Positions 13,358-25,529 of a DNA stretch of 64,000 nucleotides are shown one piece after another. The position numbers and the translations under genes are program-made. Source of the DNA: Nectonema munidae (taxonomy: Eukaryota > Nematomorpha > Nectonematoida > Nectonematidae); assembly GCA_030549495.1 (NCBI GenBank), contig JAUIRK010000509.1, positions 680,501 through 744,500 on the forward strand, in the 5' to 3' direction. Every line of letters begins with the position of its first letter. Position 1 is the first letter of the stretch. Below the pieces are notes generated by a model. The model searched no databases. It was not told the origin of the DNA and saw only the letters and a list, made by a program, of their open reading frames with translations.

Positions 13358-13825
13358 TAGAGATGTATAGTATAGTATGGCAGATACAGATTATCCGAAA
13401 AAAAATTTACATCATCATCCGCGGTTGATTTAAGTTTCAACATCCGCATCACCAATTTTCAAATATTTTTCTTTTTTATATATGAAGCAAACTTTTTTCG
13501 AAATTTTTCAATTTTTACTTTGCCCAAAAGTTTTATAATAAGTACGACTTTATGATAGCATATACATTTTACTTAAACATTTACACAACATTACATTTAA
13601 CAATATTTACATGTTTTTATTTATTAGATATAATATTTACACTTATTTTATTATGCATTGACATCTTCTCTCAACATTTTTAAGAAGTATAAACTTGCGT
13701 TTGCTTAGAATAGCAATTATGATATCCGCATACGGTAAAAAAAATTAATTCTGACATCCTCATCCACATCTGTTAAGATGTCAAATTTGATATCCGCATC
13801 GACATCAGAATCCGCGCATACAAAA
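13358..13825. mobile_element. Partial hAT element of the TAGAGATG family
   Basis: Starts with TAGAGATGTATAG, then shares with the element at 5550 the repeated phrase GATATCCGCAT-like and long AT spacer. It ends around 13825 without a matching right terminus, so it is incomplete. No reading frame. Confidence 0.5.
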
Positions 13826-13829
13826 ATAC

Positions 13830-14776
13830 TAAGTATTTGGTTTAAAGTTGGACTAAGATGCGCGATGCACTATATTTTCTCTATAAGTGACGCAATTAAT
13901 TTTTAACATTCCTGAGAGGTGATTTTGCATACTTATATTTTTCCGACGATGTTTGCAGCTCCATCTGTGGCTGAACACATGTGAGCCCTGAAAATATCGC
14001 TTGGAATTGGAGATGTAATGAGTGGCTTACGGAATAACATTACTTCCCTAAATCCAAGTTATGCTGAAACTTTAGATAAACTAAAAGTAAATTCACCCTT
14101 AAAACTTCATCAAGAAACAAAAAAAACAAATTTTCCCACTTTTCGATCTTCTACACTGGGTCATTCACTAAAGCAATTCTGCATTTCACAGCGCCCATCA
14201 CATTTAGTAAAAATGTTTTACTTTCGTTTGAGTTCAATTTTCATTGATTCCAAAAAAATGTTCATTGCTGGCTTGGAAGTCTGTATGAAGAAGATATTTT
14301 TAGACCTGGGTTTTTAGCAAAGAAATTACATTAATTAATTATATTATTAATTCAAACTTATGTTTTGAATTTTCAAATTTTAGCAAAATTGTGCTTTCTG
14401 TGGATATTATAAAGATTTTTCTGTATTTATTTCAGGTATAAATTTAGTTGTTTATATAATAGAAATCTACTTAATCTTTTAGTAAGGTTATCATCCCGTG
14501 CTATAATTTCTAAAGACGACCCTGCTTACAGAGTATTGATCTGCTAATCTTGTTCTTTTTTGAAAAAATTCTTTCCCTTGAAAAAAGAGCAAATATTGCG
14601 TTAATTTTGAATCCTGAATGGAAAACCATTAAAAATAAGATACCATGTCATATATCATATTTAGAGCAGAGGTTCTCACTTGGTGGAAATTCGCTTTCCG
14701 AGTGAGAATTTTGGATAAAAAGAGTTCTACTTTTTTAAGAAAATCTACAAAAGATAGCGAAAATACCGTATTGATC
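13830..14776. other. No gene recognised
   Basis: Contains a 99-codon open frame on the plus strand (14018-14317) with no domain I recognise; it may be a shadow or a decayed exon. No other feature seen. Confidence 0.3.
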
Positions 14777-14784
14777 CTTTATAA

Positions 14785-17082
14785 CATGCATGGGCAACCT
14801 ACGGCCAGTGAAGGAGACCTTTGAAAAACTTTAGGTCCGTACCGGTATAATTAAAGTGGTTAATTTTATTTGTATTGCCTTTGCCCCAATGGTCACTCAT
14901 TCAATTATTGCATTTGTAAAGGATCATCTTTTAAGAAGCCCTTTTCCTTTTAATCCTTTTGAATAAAATGCATTTTTTTCTACTAATGGATTAACGTTCT
15001 TTGTGTTGAATACTTTTCTTTTTTGATTCCCTATATTTATGTATTCAGTTAGTCTGAACATACCATCCTGGTCAGAGGCCTTCTCCGTTGGCTCTTCCAG
15101 TAGTTCACAAAGAACCAAATCTATAATAATAATAATAATAATACATTTTTTCCAATTCTCATAAAACTTTAAAAAGTCAAAAAACTGATTAAATATTTGA
15201 AAGAACAGCAGACAATTTTCGTCAAAAAATGTGAGCATGCCGACAATATCATTCGTGCTAGTTATATTGTCAGTGAGAAGATTGCAAAACATTCAAAAAA
15301 TTATCTTGTGTCCAGGCAGAAAAAAAGAAATTGATAATATTAGTTTGTCTCGTAGAACTGTAACAAGACGGATTGATGAACGAACTTGCTACCAATATAG
15401 AAACTGCCTTGAAAGAACTTGCTTCGCAATTTAGGTATTTTTCTTTGGCTATTGATGAAAGTACTGACCTGGCAAATACATCCCAACTTGCAGTTTTTGT
15501 ACGTGGAATTGATGACGATTTCAATATCACAGAAGAAATTCTTGGTCTTCAAGCGATGAAAGACACCACCACTGGAGGATATTTTTCAAGAATTGAAAAT
15601 GTTAATGGCTAAATTTAATCTCCATTTTGAAAACTTCATGGTTTAGCAACAGATGGTGCCTCTGCAATGGTTGGTAATAAAGTTGGCTTAACTTCTAAAA
15701 TTTAAAAAAGAGTTAACTTCTATGAACATAGACAAAAAATATTTTTCTGCGTTTCACTGCATAATTCACTTAGAGAATTTGTGCGCCAACTCCCTCAAAT
15801 TTGAAGACGTCATGTCTAGAGTAATTTCCTGTATCAATTTTATAAAATCTGGAACATTAAATCACCGACAGTTTAATGAATTTCTTGAGGATGTCGAGGC
15901 AGAATATGGAGATCTGGTTTACTGCTGTGAGGCACGATGATTAAGGAAAGGAAAAATGTTAAAACGCTTTTATGATCTTAGGAGTGAAATGTTCGAATTT
16001 ATGGAAATGAAAGGCAAGTCTATCCTTGAATCATACCAGAATGGTTTGAATTCAAAATTGCAAAGAAACGGACAATTTGTTCATCAGTTGTACAGTCATA
16101 TCCGAACATTCCAAAACAAAATTCAACTGTGGGAAAAACAACTGAGAAATGGTAATACTTTCTATTAAATACATTTGTGCAAAGCAGACTGCACTTCCTA
16201 TATTGATGAGGTTATATCAATTCACAAAGAATTCATAAGTATATTTCAAGATTTAAGTTCTCAAGAAACGAATCTACGTGTTTCTCTTCACCATTTGATA
16301 TGAATGTTGACGAAGCTTCAGAGGAACTGCAGATGGAATTGATTGAACTTAAAGGAAATGAAGATTTGAGACGAAAAATAAGAGATTATTCGTTACTGGA
16401 GTTTTATAAAAATCTACCTAAAGAAGCTTTCCACAGGATCACAGATTTTGCAAGAAAAAAAATGTCACTATTTCGGAGTTTACGAAAATGAAATATGCAA
16501 AATCAAAAACAAGATCAAGGCTGACGGACAATCACCTTGAAAATAACCTAAGAGTAGCCGCCTCCAGCATTTCACCAAACATTGAGACATTTGTAACTAA
16601 ACGCCAAGTCCAAATTTCGCATTAGAATGAGGTTTGTTACAATTTTTCTTACATGTAGTTACAAGATTAATAAACAATGTATTTCAGTAAATAATTTTAC
16701 TCATATGTAATAATAATTCTACTAACCTATGTGTTTCAAAAAAAATATTTAAATAAATATTTTCAGCGTTTACTATTTTTCTTTCTGAACCTTTCTATTA
16801 TAAGTAAACAATCAATATATAAAATCATATTGATAAAAATCAGTAGTTTAATAAATGTTTATATGTATATAGTATATAATAAGTATAACTATGTCATCAT
16901 CATCATCATCATCCATTCGCTCTAATGAGCAGGTATTTGTCGGGGCGAGCCAAGGTCGACCTTAATAAGTCTAACTATGCATGCATACATATTTTGTTAA
17001 TCTATAATTAGGGCTCTTGGCCCGCAGCCAGTCTTGGAAAGCATAATCAGGCCCACAAGTGAACAAAGGTTGCTCATGCATG
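14785..17082 (+). mobile_element. hAT (Charlie-like) transposon with GTF2IRD2-type transposase
   Basis: A 2298-bp element bounded by inverted ends CATGCATGGGCAACCT at left and AGGTTGCTCATGCATG at right, flanked on each side by the identical 8-bp duplication CTTTATAA (14777-14784 and 17083-17090). The end sequence resembles the CAGGGGTGGGCAACC ends of hAT-Charlie elements. Inside, on the plus strand, lies a decayed transposase of the type related to GTF2IRD2. A (ATA)n microsatellite (15121-15143) and a (TCA)n run (16890-16912) sit within it. Despite the damaged coding region the terminal structure is complete. Confidence 0.9.
15240..16625 (+). pseudogene. hAT transposase, GTF2IRD2-related, broken
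   Basis: Recognisable blocks in order on the plus strand: KKEIDNISLSRRTVTRRIDE (about 15325-15385), then ELATNIETALKELASQFRYF and SLAIDESTDLANTSQLAVFV (the DESTD/DxSTD catalytic-core strand, 15373-15510). These are followed by a GLATDGA-like DG-containing block near 15640, AFHCIIHLENLCANSLKF (15745-15800) and LNHRQFNEFLEDVEAEYGD (15858-15915). Then come KMLKRFYDLRSEMFEFMEMK (15953-16012), VHQLYSHIRTFQNK, and a C-terminal part ending SRLTDNHLENNLRVAASS near 16575. The blocks lie in different frames separated by stops and shifts, so the gene is dead. Known relatives are hAT transposases and the domesticated human GTF2IRD2 C-terminus. Confidence 0.9.
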
Positions 17083-17365
17083 CTTTATAACAAGGTCTAT
17101 TATAGTGCGAGATCCAATATAACGCGAGAAGATCTTGTCTCCCATTTTTGATATAGTCTAAAAACAACTTAAACGCGATAAAGATTGAATTATCTTGAAA
17201 ATGTTTACATTTTTTAATAAACTTATTTCTTATTTCAATTTGTGTACATAAACAACGTAAGATAAAATTGAACAAGATAAAATACCACACAACTCATTCA
17301 AAACACGAGTTTGGGACTTGGACCCAACTTATCGCGTTATAAAGAATCTATGGTGAAGCCATTCG
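17083..17365. repeat. Possible inverted-repeat element (TATAACGCG type)
   Basis: The left part reads TCTATTATAGTGCGAG and TATAACGCGAGA, and the right part reads TTATCGCGTTATAAAG then AATCTA, roughly inverse to the left. This could be a small MITE next to the hAT element. No target duplication could be confirmed. Confidence 0.3.
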
Positions 17366-19040
17366 AGCATTACAGCGATGATTTGTTAATGCGATCATCT
17401 ACGCTTACAGCATTAATCAGGTCGGATTAAAAATATTAAAAAAAAATCTTTTTTTTTGAAATTTTTTTTTGAATAAAAAAAATTCACTGTAAAAAAGTGT
17501 TGAATAGTAAATTGTCGGATGAGAAGATCATCTTGTTTTTTTAACATATCATTAGGAGTTAGAATTTATACACAAAAGTAATGACTCAATGACGACAATA
17601 TTTGAATCTGTTAATTCGACTTTCTGTCGTGTGGACATTTTGCCTTTCAAAGTTCTCGCAAATATATGTCTGGATAAAAAGGAATAGACATATTTAAAAA
17701 AATTTGAGATAGAAATACCCTTCACTTGTATGCATTTGGAGTTGAGTAAATAACGGGAATTTGTCTTCCAATAATTCTATATTTGAGCAGCAACTTTTTT
17801 GTATGAACGTTATGCATCTTCATGGACAAAATGGCATCTTACTCTCGCAAAAAAATCTTAAAAAGAGAGATAAATTAGATTAAAATTTTGCGACAGCATA
17901 CTATTTATATTCCACTCTTCTAATCAAAGATTTCCACAACACAGATTAAATTTGACGTGAAAATTGAGCATTACAAATCAATGCAGTCAAGGATAAAAAA
18001 AATTTTATTTATTATTTTTTTTCATAAAACTATTCCGAGAATTACATATGAGCAAGATTTAAAAATGAGCACAAATAAGATCTCAAGGAGACTTTAAGTG
18101 AAAAGGAACAAACTTAAAGTAAAAAGCTGTCAATTAAAATGTCATGATCAATGAAGATGTGTACGCTTTTTCAAAGACTTGAAATATCATTTTGCCAAAT
18201 AAAAAAAAGATTTCTCGAAGATGAAACATTTTAAGTTTCCTGATTCTTGCCACTCAGAAACAATCGATAAGGATTTATTTGGAAATGTCAAATAACAGAG
18301 CCTAGTTTGTTTTCAAAGCAAATTACAGGATTGAAAAATCTCATTTTCTGACACTATTTTTTTTAATTATTTCTGAAACTAAAGTTGAATACCAAGCATA
18401 AATATCACATCACACAGATAGATAAGTCAGAATGTAGGTATAAAGTAATAATATAAAAATTATTTTTATAGAGGTTATATTCATTCCGATAGTGATGAGA
18501 AACTTATGAGCGATTTTCTTCCGTGCTCAACCCCTCAAGGTAGTGAAATTTGTGGTCTGGCAAGGCTCCCGATAGGAAAAAAAGGTATACATGACGTATA
18601 GGTATCATACTAAGTATGCATGCTTTGTCAGATTAATATTTGACTATATTATCTCCACAATCTATGAAAGTTTAAACCCCTGCCTACTTCGAGTTAAAAA
18701 TTCTACGAAGAATTTTAAAATTCTCGCTCAAACCAAATTTGAAAAAGAAAATGCCATGAAAGTTATCTTATTTACAAAAACATTGAGACACTAAACATCA
18801 AGGCTACATCATCATCCGTAGAAGTGAATAACTTTTTTCTTAAAGTTTTCATCCTCGTTTCACCTTTGAATGCAGGAAAGATAACATATTTTCAATATAA
18901 ATATTAGCAGTTGACGATTTTGGAAAAATAAATTCCGTAATAGTATATATAATAATACATTTTAACTCCATGTAAATTGACAGAAGAATTATCGTTTTTT
19001 CACAATGCCGACAATTTCATTTTCCAAATTTTTTTAAACG
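17366..19040. other. No gene recognised
   Basis: AT-rich DNA with scattered short open frames only; nothing recognised on either strand. Confidence 0.35.
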
Positions 19041-19152
19041 TACCGTGGAGTGTTTTCATCGAGAAGGCACAATTGCGCCGCTTCTATCAAACTATGAGAA
19101 AAGCAGGCTTGATGCGGGATCGAACCCAAGACCATAAGTTATTGAATAACTT
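19041..19152 (-). repeat. tRNA-derived SINE, 5'-truncated
   Basis: The reverse strand reads GTCTTGGGTTCGATCCCGC (a tRNA B box, GGTTCGATCC), then ATCAAGCCTGCTTTTCTCAT and a 3' body with GGCGCAATTGTGCCTTCTCG and AAAACACTCCACGG. The same body occurs at 32034, 55118, 20921 and 27527. The A-box half is missing. Confidence 0.75.
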
Positions 19153-20881
19153 CTAAAATTAACCAGAGTTGATTGTAGTTCCATTTCTATATAAAAATTA
19201 TTGAACTAGAAGAATACAGCCTATTATCTTAACATTTTGGTGTTTTTAGAAGAAAAAGTTTCTCGTTTTAAAAGTTTTGCAATAAGATTTTGAGTTTTAA
19301 AGAAAAATCCAAAATTTTAACATATAGTATAATGAAACCAATAAGTTGTATGTAAATTTTTTGTGTTCGTCAAGGAAGTCGTTATTGAAAGATATAAATG
19401 GCTATGGAGCGGACCTTGCGTCACCAAGTCAACTGAACAGATAAGTTCCTGGTGATTACACCTAGCGTGGATCAAAGACATATTTTAACAAAAAATTTCT
19501 TAAAAACAAAGTGAGGAGTGCGAAGCCTAAAATATCGGTCAAATTTCGATTTAATTCAAGTTGGCCAGTTTCAACAATTTTTTTTATCTTTCTAAGTTCA
19601 TATTTTTTGGAGAAAAAAAGCTTCGGTGTACTTCAAGAATCTTGAAGCAAAATTTGGTTCGCTTGTAAAAATAAATGGAATGGAATAACTGTAAGACAGG
19701 GGCCCACATCCTCAAAATTATTGGGGGCGAAATTTTTTTGTTGCAATTTTCAAAATTAGTGGTCTGGAAATACCACGGGAGAACAAATATTCAAGCAATC
19801 CTTTAAAATAGAGTGTATTCAGCGAATACCTAAAGTTATAAATTTATAAGACTACTTTATTTTTTTTACAAAATTGGTGAATTTAAATACTATACTTCCA
19901 GCGAAAATTTTTTAATTAAATTTGCATATCGAATATGGTGCGCAGAAAAAATGCCCCGAATTAAAAAGTAGGAAAAAATGCCCAAACACAAAAAATTATT
20001 AATTAAAATTAAAAGATATGTCAAATAAAGATTTTTTGTAAAAAACAACAAAAAGTTAACTTTTCATCTAAAACATTTAAATTTAATTAAAGTAAACTAA
20101 AAAACTCAGCATACGACAATTTTTTAAATACAAAAAATAATTTATAAAACAGCAAATATTTTTGGACTTTGTGTATCAGAACACGTGTTTTAAAAGATTT
20201 TAAGAACATATTCCCACAAATCTGCACCTTTGCTATTGTTTTCAGGAACTTTATAAAGAAAAAAAACCTATAGATTAAGAAATTTTAGAAATTTAGCCTT
20301 TCAAAAAGGTACGAAATAAAAATATTTATTAATTAAAAAAAACCTAAAAATCAAAAATTAGGGGGCATTTTACCTACAACCATCGAATATACACTAGTTT
20401 AAAAAAATCCAAAATTGTTAGGGGGTGGAATAGGCTTTTCATTTGAAAAATGAAGTAGTCTACCAGGCACATTACAGGAATTGATGAAAGGATATTTGAT
20501 TCATAGAGAAAACAAATAACTTAAGGTTGGATAGTTTTATATGAGTGAATGTAGTCTAAAAGCAAAGAGTCTACTAGACACCCTGCGATGTTTATATAAA
20601 AAAATGTGGTTGATTCAAGGGCAAGGGTATAAAATGAAGTTATAATTGTGCAAACAAAAAATTAAGATCGCATTATTTTACTCAGCATCATTCAAAAATA
20701 GTTTAAAAACTAAATTGATACAAGCTACAAAAAGTAAAATATCTTTTAACATTTTGCAATGATTTGCCTTTTATAATAACTTTTAAGGAAAAAAAGTCTA
20801 TCAGAAAAAGTTATAGAGCTTCAACAAAAACTAAAAAATTTTAGAGCATAACTTAAGTTTCTTGAAAACTAATTTGACGTA

Positions 20882-20897
20882 CCCCCCCCCCCCCCCC
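20882..20897. repeat. Poly-C tract
   Basis: Uninterrupted run of C followed by TCCCC in copy A; the equivalent site of copy B (about 27500) has no such run, so it expanded after the copies separated. Confidence 0.85.
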
Positions 20898-20920
20898 TCC
20901 CCTACAGCATACTCTATGGG

Positions 20921-21083
20921 TGACATGGCAGGTTGGTTGAGATGGACTCAGCACGGAAGCCTCTGGAAACGATTCCTCATTACTTCGAATTTGAACGAAT
21001 TTCGAATGTGTCCATAGTTTGACATAAGCGGTACATCAGTGCCTTATCAATGAAAATACACCCGCTGCACCTCACCTTTTACT
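20921..21083 (+). repeat. tRNA-derived SINE nested in copy A
   Basis: tRNA-like head GGTTGGTTGAGATGGACTCA (A-box region) and GGAAACGATTCCTC (altered B box), followed by the family body CATAGTTTGACATAAGCGGT and ending CACCTTTTAC. The same SINE sits at the same position in copy B (27527), so it inserted before the two copies diverged. Confidence 0.7.
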
Positions 21084-21308
21084 TAAAATTGAAAATTTTG
21101 CTACATAATTAACATAAGAGAGAAAGGAAAGAAAATAAAAAAGCAATTTTCACTATTTTAAAATGGAACCGTCTGTTCTTAGAATAATTTCAAAATAATA
21201 AGAGGCATAAAGAATGAGAGTTTATTTGATATTTTCAAGTTTTTATAAGCAGCAAAAGCCAACGTTTAAGTAGCCAACCCTTATAATTAAAAAATTATTT
21301 AAACTAAC

Positions 21309-21574
21309 GGTCGACAGACATTTCGCCCCATTGACCATCTTTGCTTATTATATGTGTAAAATTATTAAAAAATGTTATATTCTTGTTTATTTTATCTCTA
21401 TTAAATTATTCATTTTATCTCTTAATTTTTTAGAATTGTCTATGAAACAAAATGTCTTATGAAAATAACGGGGCGAATTGTCCATGAAACAAAATGTCTT
21501 ATGAAAATAATGGGGCGAATTGTCCATGGGACGAACTGTCTTATGAAAATAATGGGGCGAAATGTCCGAGGACC
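21309..21574. mobile_element. 266-bp inverted-repeat element nested in copy A
   Basis: Left end GGTCGACAGACATTTCGCCC and right end inverse GGTCCTCGGACATTTCGCCC. The 8-bp flanks are identical, AAACTAAC (21301-21308 and 21575-21582). The right half is built of roughly 40-bp tandem units containing GACAATTCGCCCCGTTAT-like text, with the pieces ATGAAACAAAATGTCTTATG and AATAATGGGGCGAA repeated. An 8-bp duplication fits hAT or Merlin; the GG start slightly favours Merlin, but no transposase is present. The equivalent copy in B is 27898-28185. Confidence 0.75.
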
Positions 21575-22094
21575 AAACTAACATAAATTAAAGTATACGA
21601 GAAAAGAAAATCATTGCGTTTTTTTTGAATATTTCTGTCTACAAATAAAATTCTGACAGCTGTCATAAATAGATCAAGTACATTTTTAACAACTGAAACA
21701 TTTTGTTTCGATATTATATTTTTATTATAATAATCAACCAATTTTCTTAAAAAAAAAAGTGATTTGATTATGTACAGTGTTACTTATAAAATTTAACAAT
21801 CGAACATTATAAAAAATATCTCTGCTCAAATATTAAGCAAATAGAGTATTCTTGCTTTTAAACTGAATAGATAATAATCAAAATATTCATTCCCAAATAA
21901 CTATTGAAAAAAATTTCTTGACTTGAAAAAATTAAAGTTTTCAAAAGTTACAAAATGTAGCAAACGTAGTGATAAAGATTAAGTGACTTTTGTTGAAAAA
22001 AAATTCTTAGCACGAGTCTAACAATATTCATTGATATAAAATTGTAACGATTAAAACTATTTTAATTTAACTCTAAATGCAAATTAGACAAAAG

Positions 22095-22268
22095 CAGTGG
22101 TGTAGCCAAAAAAAAGTTGATAGAAGGGGCACAATTTAATAACAAAAAACTTGCGCAACATTATTTATACTTTCTTGATCCTTTCATTGGAGAAATTTTC
22201 AAAAACTCATATCGCATAAGTTGCATGGGGGCACCATGCGGTACATAGGAGTGTGGGCACGGCCCCTC
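22095..22268. mobile_element. Small hAT element (CAGTGGTGTAGCC), right end missing
   Basis: Starts CAGTGGTGTAGCC after GACAAAAG and runs to GGGCACGGCCC, where the copy at 22269 begins. The complete version in copy B (28710-28906) shows that about 30 bp of its right end, including the inverted terminus, have been lost at this junction. Confidence 0.7.
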
Positions 22269-22553
22269 CAGGGGCGCACATCCTCAAAATTATTGGGGAG
22301 GGGGCGAAATTTTTTTCTTGCAATTTCCAAAATTAGTGGTCTGGAAATACCACGGAAGACCAAATATTCAAGCAATTCTTTAAAATAGAGTGTATTCAGC
22401 GCATACCTAAAGTCCTAAATTTATAAAACTACTTTATATTTTTTTTACAAAATTGGTGAAATTTAAATACTATACTTCCAGCGAAAATATTTTGATTAAA
22501 TTTGCATATCGAATATAGTGCGCAGAAGCCATAACCCCGGATGTGCGCCCCTG
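22269..22553. mobile_element. Short hAT MITE forming the right end of copy A
   Basis: A 285-bp element with both termini, CAGGGGCGCACATCC and GGATGTGCGCCCCTG. About 240 bp after the left terminus match the left part of copies A and B, and also 62720-62999 in reverse. It is therefore a deletion derivative of the long form. Its left neighbour (GGCCCCTC) does not match its right neighbour (CTATAAGA), so it did not arrive here by simple insertion. Confidence 0.85.
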
Positions 22554-22561
22554 CTATAAGA

Positions 22562-22690
22562 GTATATTCATATAGGGACCATTTCTTATCGAGGCCATTA
22601 AGACTAATGGTCTGCTTTTTTTTCATTTCAATTTTCATTTCTTGGTACACTGGTGTTACACCAGTTCGGAAAGAGTAAAGAAAACCAGGA
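22562..22690. repeat. Relic of a small repeat with ACACTGGTGTxACAC core
   Basis: Shares AATTTTCATTTCTTGG and ACACTGGTGTTACAC with the TTAA-flanked element at 48373-48465, so it may be a decayed copy of that family. Ends are not clear. Confidence 0.4.
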
Positions 22691-23914
22691 ATAACTAGAA
22701 GACTACGAAACCTGATAGCATATTCTTGATTCAAATGAAACTTGGCCGCATTTTCTTGAATTAATCCAAAAAAGGATCTATCACACGTCGTACTTTAAAC
22801 AGTGAACAAAACTTTTTCGACAAACGTTTAATTTCTCTACACAAAATATATAACATGTGAGGGCAATCATTTTAACTTGACATCAACAGCGAAGTCTACA
22901 TACGATTTAAATGCTTCAAATGAAATTCGTTTCGATATAAATTTTAAAAAGATATTAGTAAATTGCAAACCAGTGTATCATTGCAATCCTTACACAAAAT
23001 GGTAGCCTTTTTAAAGATGGACTTGAATTGGGTTTAAAACTTGACAAAAAGTTCACTTTTTGTGTTCAAGTTTTCCAGTCACAGTTTTAAAATGGCCCTA
23101 TGGCCACATAGAAAGCGTTCAGTGGCTCCAGTTTGTCCACTCTTTTCTAAAGTGGGCCCTCAATTGCAAATAGAAAAATTATTATTGCAGGCATCCAATG
23201 AAAAGGAAAATCAATTAATCATTTAAGGCGATGATGATAAAGAAATCAATTTAAGGGCAACGAAAAAGATTACATACTGAAGAGACAATATATAATATCC
23301 ATCAAGTGAAGTGTGAGCTAGATGTAGTCGCGATAAAAACCGCGCCGAAATCAAACTAAACAGAATGATATAATAATAATAATAAAGTAATGGAGGCACA
23401 CGCAGAGAGAAGTGCTTGAGAAAAGAATAGGAATTAATAAATTATACACATTCATTATTGCGTAAGTAAAACAAGTGGAAATGGACGATGTTATGCGTGA
23501 AGAAGATATCATTTCTACTCTAAATGGATGTGTGTATGTATGGATGGATGGATGATGGAGGCGATTTAAAAGATAAGAAAAAATCCCTTTATTAACTAGG
23601 GTAAATTTATTTTACAATTCTCATATATAATATATGAAGAGACGTGACACGCGAATTCTTTTAGAATATGACGTAAATGAGAAGAGATATCCCCCTCATT
23701 ACAAATGATTTAAGAAATCAGCTGATAAGAATTGAAAATACATCGAAAAAGAAGCCCTGAAAACGAAACGAGGCTCGCTAACCTTCGTTTGGCAATTTAA
23801 GCCTTAATTTTGATTACTGAATTCAGGAAATCTAAAATCACAAGAATTAGATATGGCGCTTTGAATACGAAGGAATAGAATGAATATTATATTAAGTTTT
23901 GAGAGCACAAAGCG
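22691..23914. other. No gene recognised; microsatellites
   Basis: Contains (TAA)n at about 23371-23385 and a short (ATGG)n run at about 23528-23546. No exon or element ends recognised. Confidence 0.35.
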
Positions 23915-23960
23915 GTCTCAGAGTAGAAAGCCTGAGCGTCGACAGTATGGATTCACTTTA
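23915..23960 (+). repeat. Short RTE LINE fragment
   Basis: GCGGTCTCAGAGTAGAAAGC and CTGAGCG are nearly the same as 25637-25665, which lies at the start of the RTE-type endonuclease (VGSLNLGTM). This is a small second copy of that LINE, with no other part visible. Confidence 0.5.
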
Positions 23961-24854
23961 CTCGAATCCGCATGAAATCTCGCTGACAACCTGAACTACA
24001 TTTTACAGATGCTTGCTTACAAGAGTCCCTGTTGCACTTGGGCAAGAGAAAGTCCATAAATTCAATTTGATCTATCTATGTGCATGGAGCACTTATGTGA
24101 ATAAAAACTTTAAAAAAAATTTTTTGAATAAAAAAAGAATTAGTCGATAAGGTAAACATTTTAGTTTTATCCCTATAGAGTATATTGGCATTTCTATAGA
24201 GTACTTATTGTGAGAAGATATTAAATATAACTGTTAGGTCTTTTGGACACATATTCGCCAATAACGACCAATTGATAGCATTTCTGCAACTACAGTTGTA
24301 AACGTAATTTTTACAATAAATAAATGATATAGTAAAATGATATAGATGGAAGGAATTGGAAATTTTAGAAATGTATATTGGACATCAATACAAAATTAAG
24401 TATGACGCCCACACTTATGACACGCTTGATTATTGAAAGAATCTTATTGAAGCATATGCAAGACTTTAATTTCTGGGCATCACTTGCAGTAATACAACCA
24501 ACAAATCATTTTCTGTTCATTATATATTGATCGATATAAGCTCTTCGATTGACGTGTAATATTTTTTTTATCATTTTTATGTTTTCACCATAATTTATAA
24601 CTTGAAAAATTAGATTTTCTATTTTACAATTTATTTTTCTACCTTGTTTTTATCTTTTAATTTTTTTTATTACTTTGTGTCACTAAAAATTATTTATATT
24701 TATATTTTTTTCCGTCAATAATCGCTTGTGTGGTCAAAGTGTATGTTAATGCAAGGCTGAGCTAAGTTTACAGAATCCGTTTTTCAGATGAATTGCAAAA
24801 AAGTTGAACATTGAATTCTAAATCAATGAAAGCACGTCTGACATTGATTCACGA

Positions 24855-25460
24855 TATCTCAGACATCTCCCCTATTAGCCTCCTAAATGTATCGTTTGTC
24901 AGGAAGATATGCTTCAGCACATTCAATATGATATTTTTGCAGCAACGTAATATCAACTGTTGTCCTGTGTTGTGGGATTTTTTGACAAGAGTTATTTTTT
25001 GAAATTTTATAGAAGTCTTTCATACCATACCTAATATTTTGAAAAAACCTTCCTATGTTATCAAAACTGGATTCGTGCAATCGTTCAGCTTAACGTTTAA
25101 AATAGTCAATAGTTTTGTTTACTGAAATCGAGTTCTTCATTTCTGGGCGTTAGAAAAGTGGATGCTAACATTTCAGAACACAAAAGACACTTAGATTCCA
25201 CTTCCCCACCAGACGTTAATGCAGTAAAACCAAATTCCAAGTATGAGTCTTCATATTTTTTTTTTAATGAAATATGAACATCTATAAAATCAGGCCAGAA
25301 AACAATAAAAATAGCAATATGTTACGCAAAACGATCCAGTGAGCGATCGCTTCTTGGTCCCCATGTAACTGCTTCGAAATTTCCCAGGCTAGAAGGTGAT
25401 GAAATGAATCAGAATTACAAACAAGGTAATTTGATTTGATGAAATCAGTTCAGTTATTCG
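24855..25460. repeat. Dispersed repeat family R, copy 1
   Basis: About 600 bp similar to 60290-60825 and partly to 7525-7650. Shared landmarks are AGGAAGATATGCTTCA, CACATTCAATATGATAT, CCTATGTTATCAAA, TTCCCCACCAGACGTTAATG and GTATGAGTCTTCATAT. No transposase, reverse transcriptase or clear terminal repeats seen; class unknown. Confidence 0.7.
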
Positions 25461-25529
25461 CTGAAATTTTCTGAAAAAGTGCAGAGAACCCAGCGACTGA
25501 GTTTTTCATTATCAATCTCAGTGCCGGAA

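Larger units (their letters stand above)
19697..22553. mobile_element. Composite hAT-ended element (copy A)
   Basis: Begins CAGGGGCCCACATCC and ends GGATGTGCGCCCCTG, inverted hAT-type termini. The flanking octamers CTGTAAGA (19689-19696) and CTATAAGA (22554-22561) match at 7 of 8 positions, as for an old 8-bp target duplication. It contains passengers in order: a tRNA-SINE, a 266-bp inverted-repeat element (21309-21574) and a truncated small hAT element (22095-22268). At 22269 a second complete left terminus appears, so the right end is a full short copy of the same family (22269-22553). No transposase is coded. Most of the interior, including the passengers, is shared with copy B at 26187. 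Confidence 0.85.
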
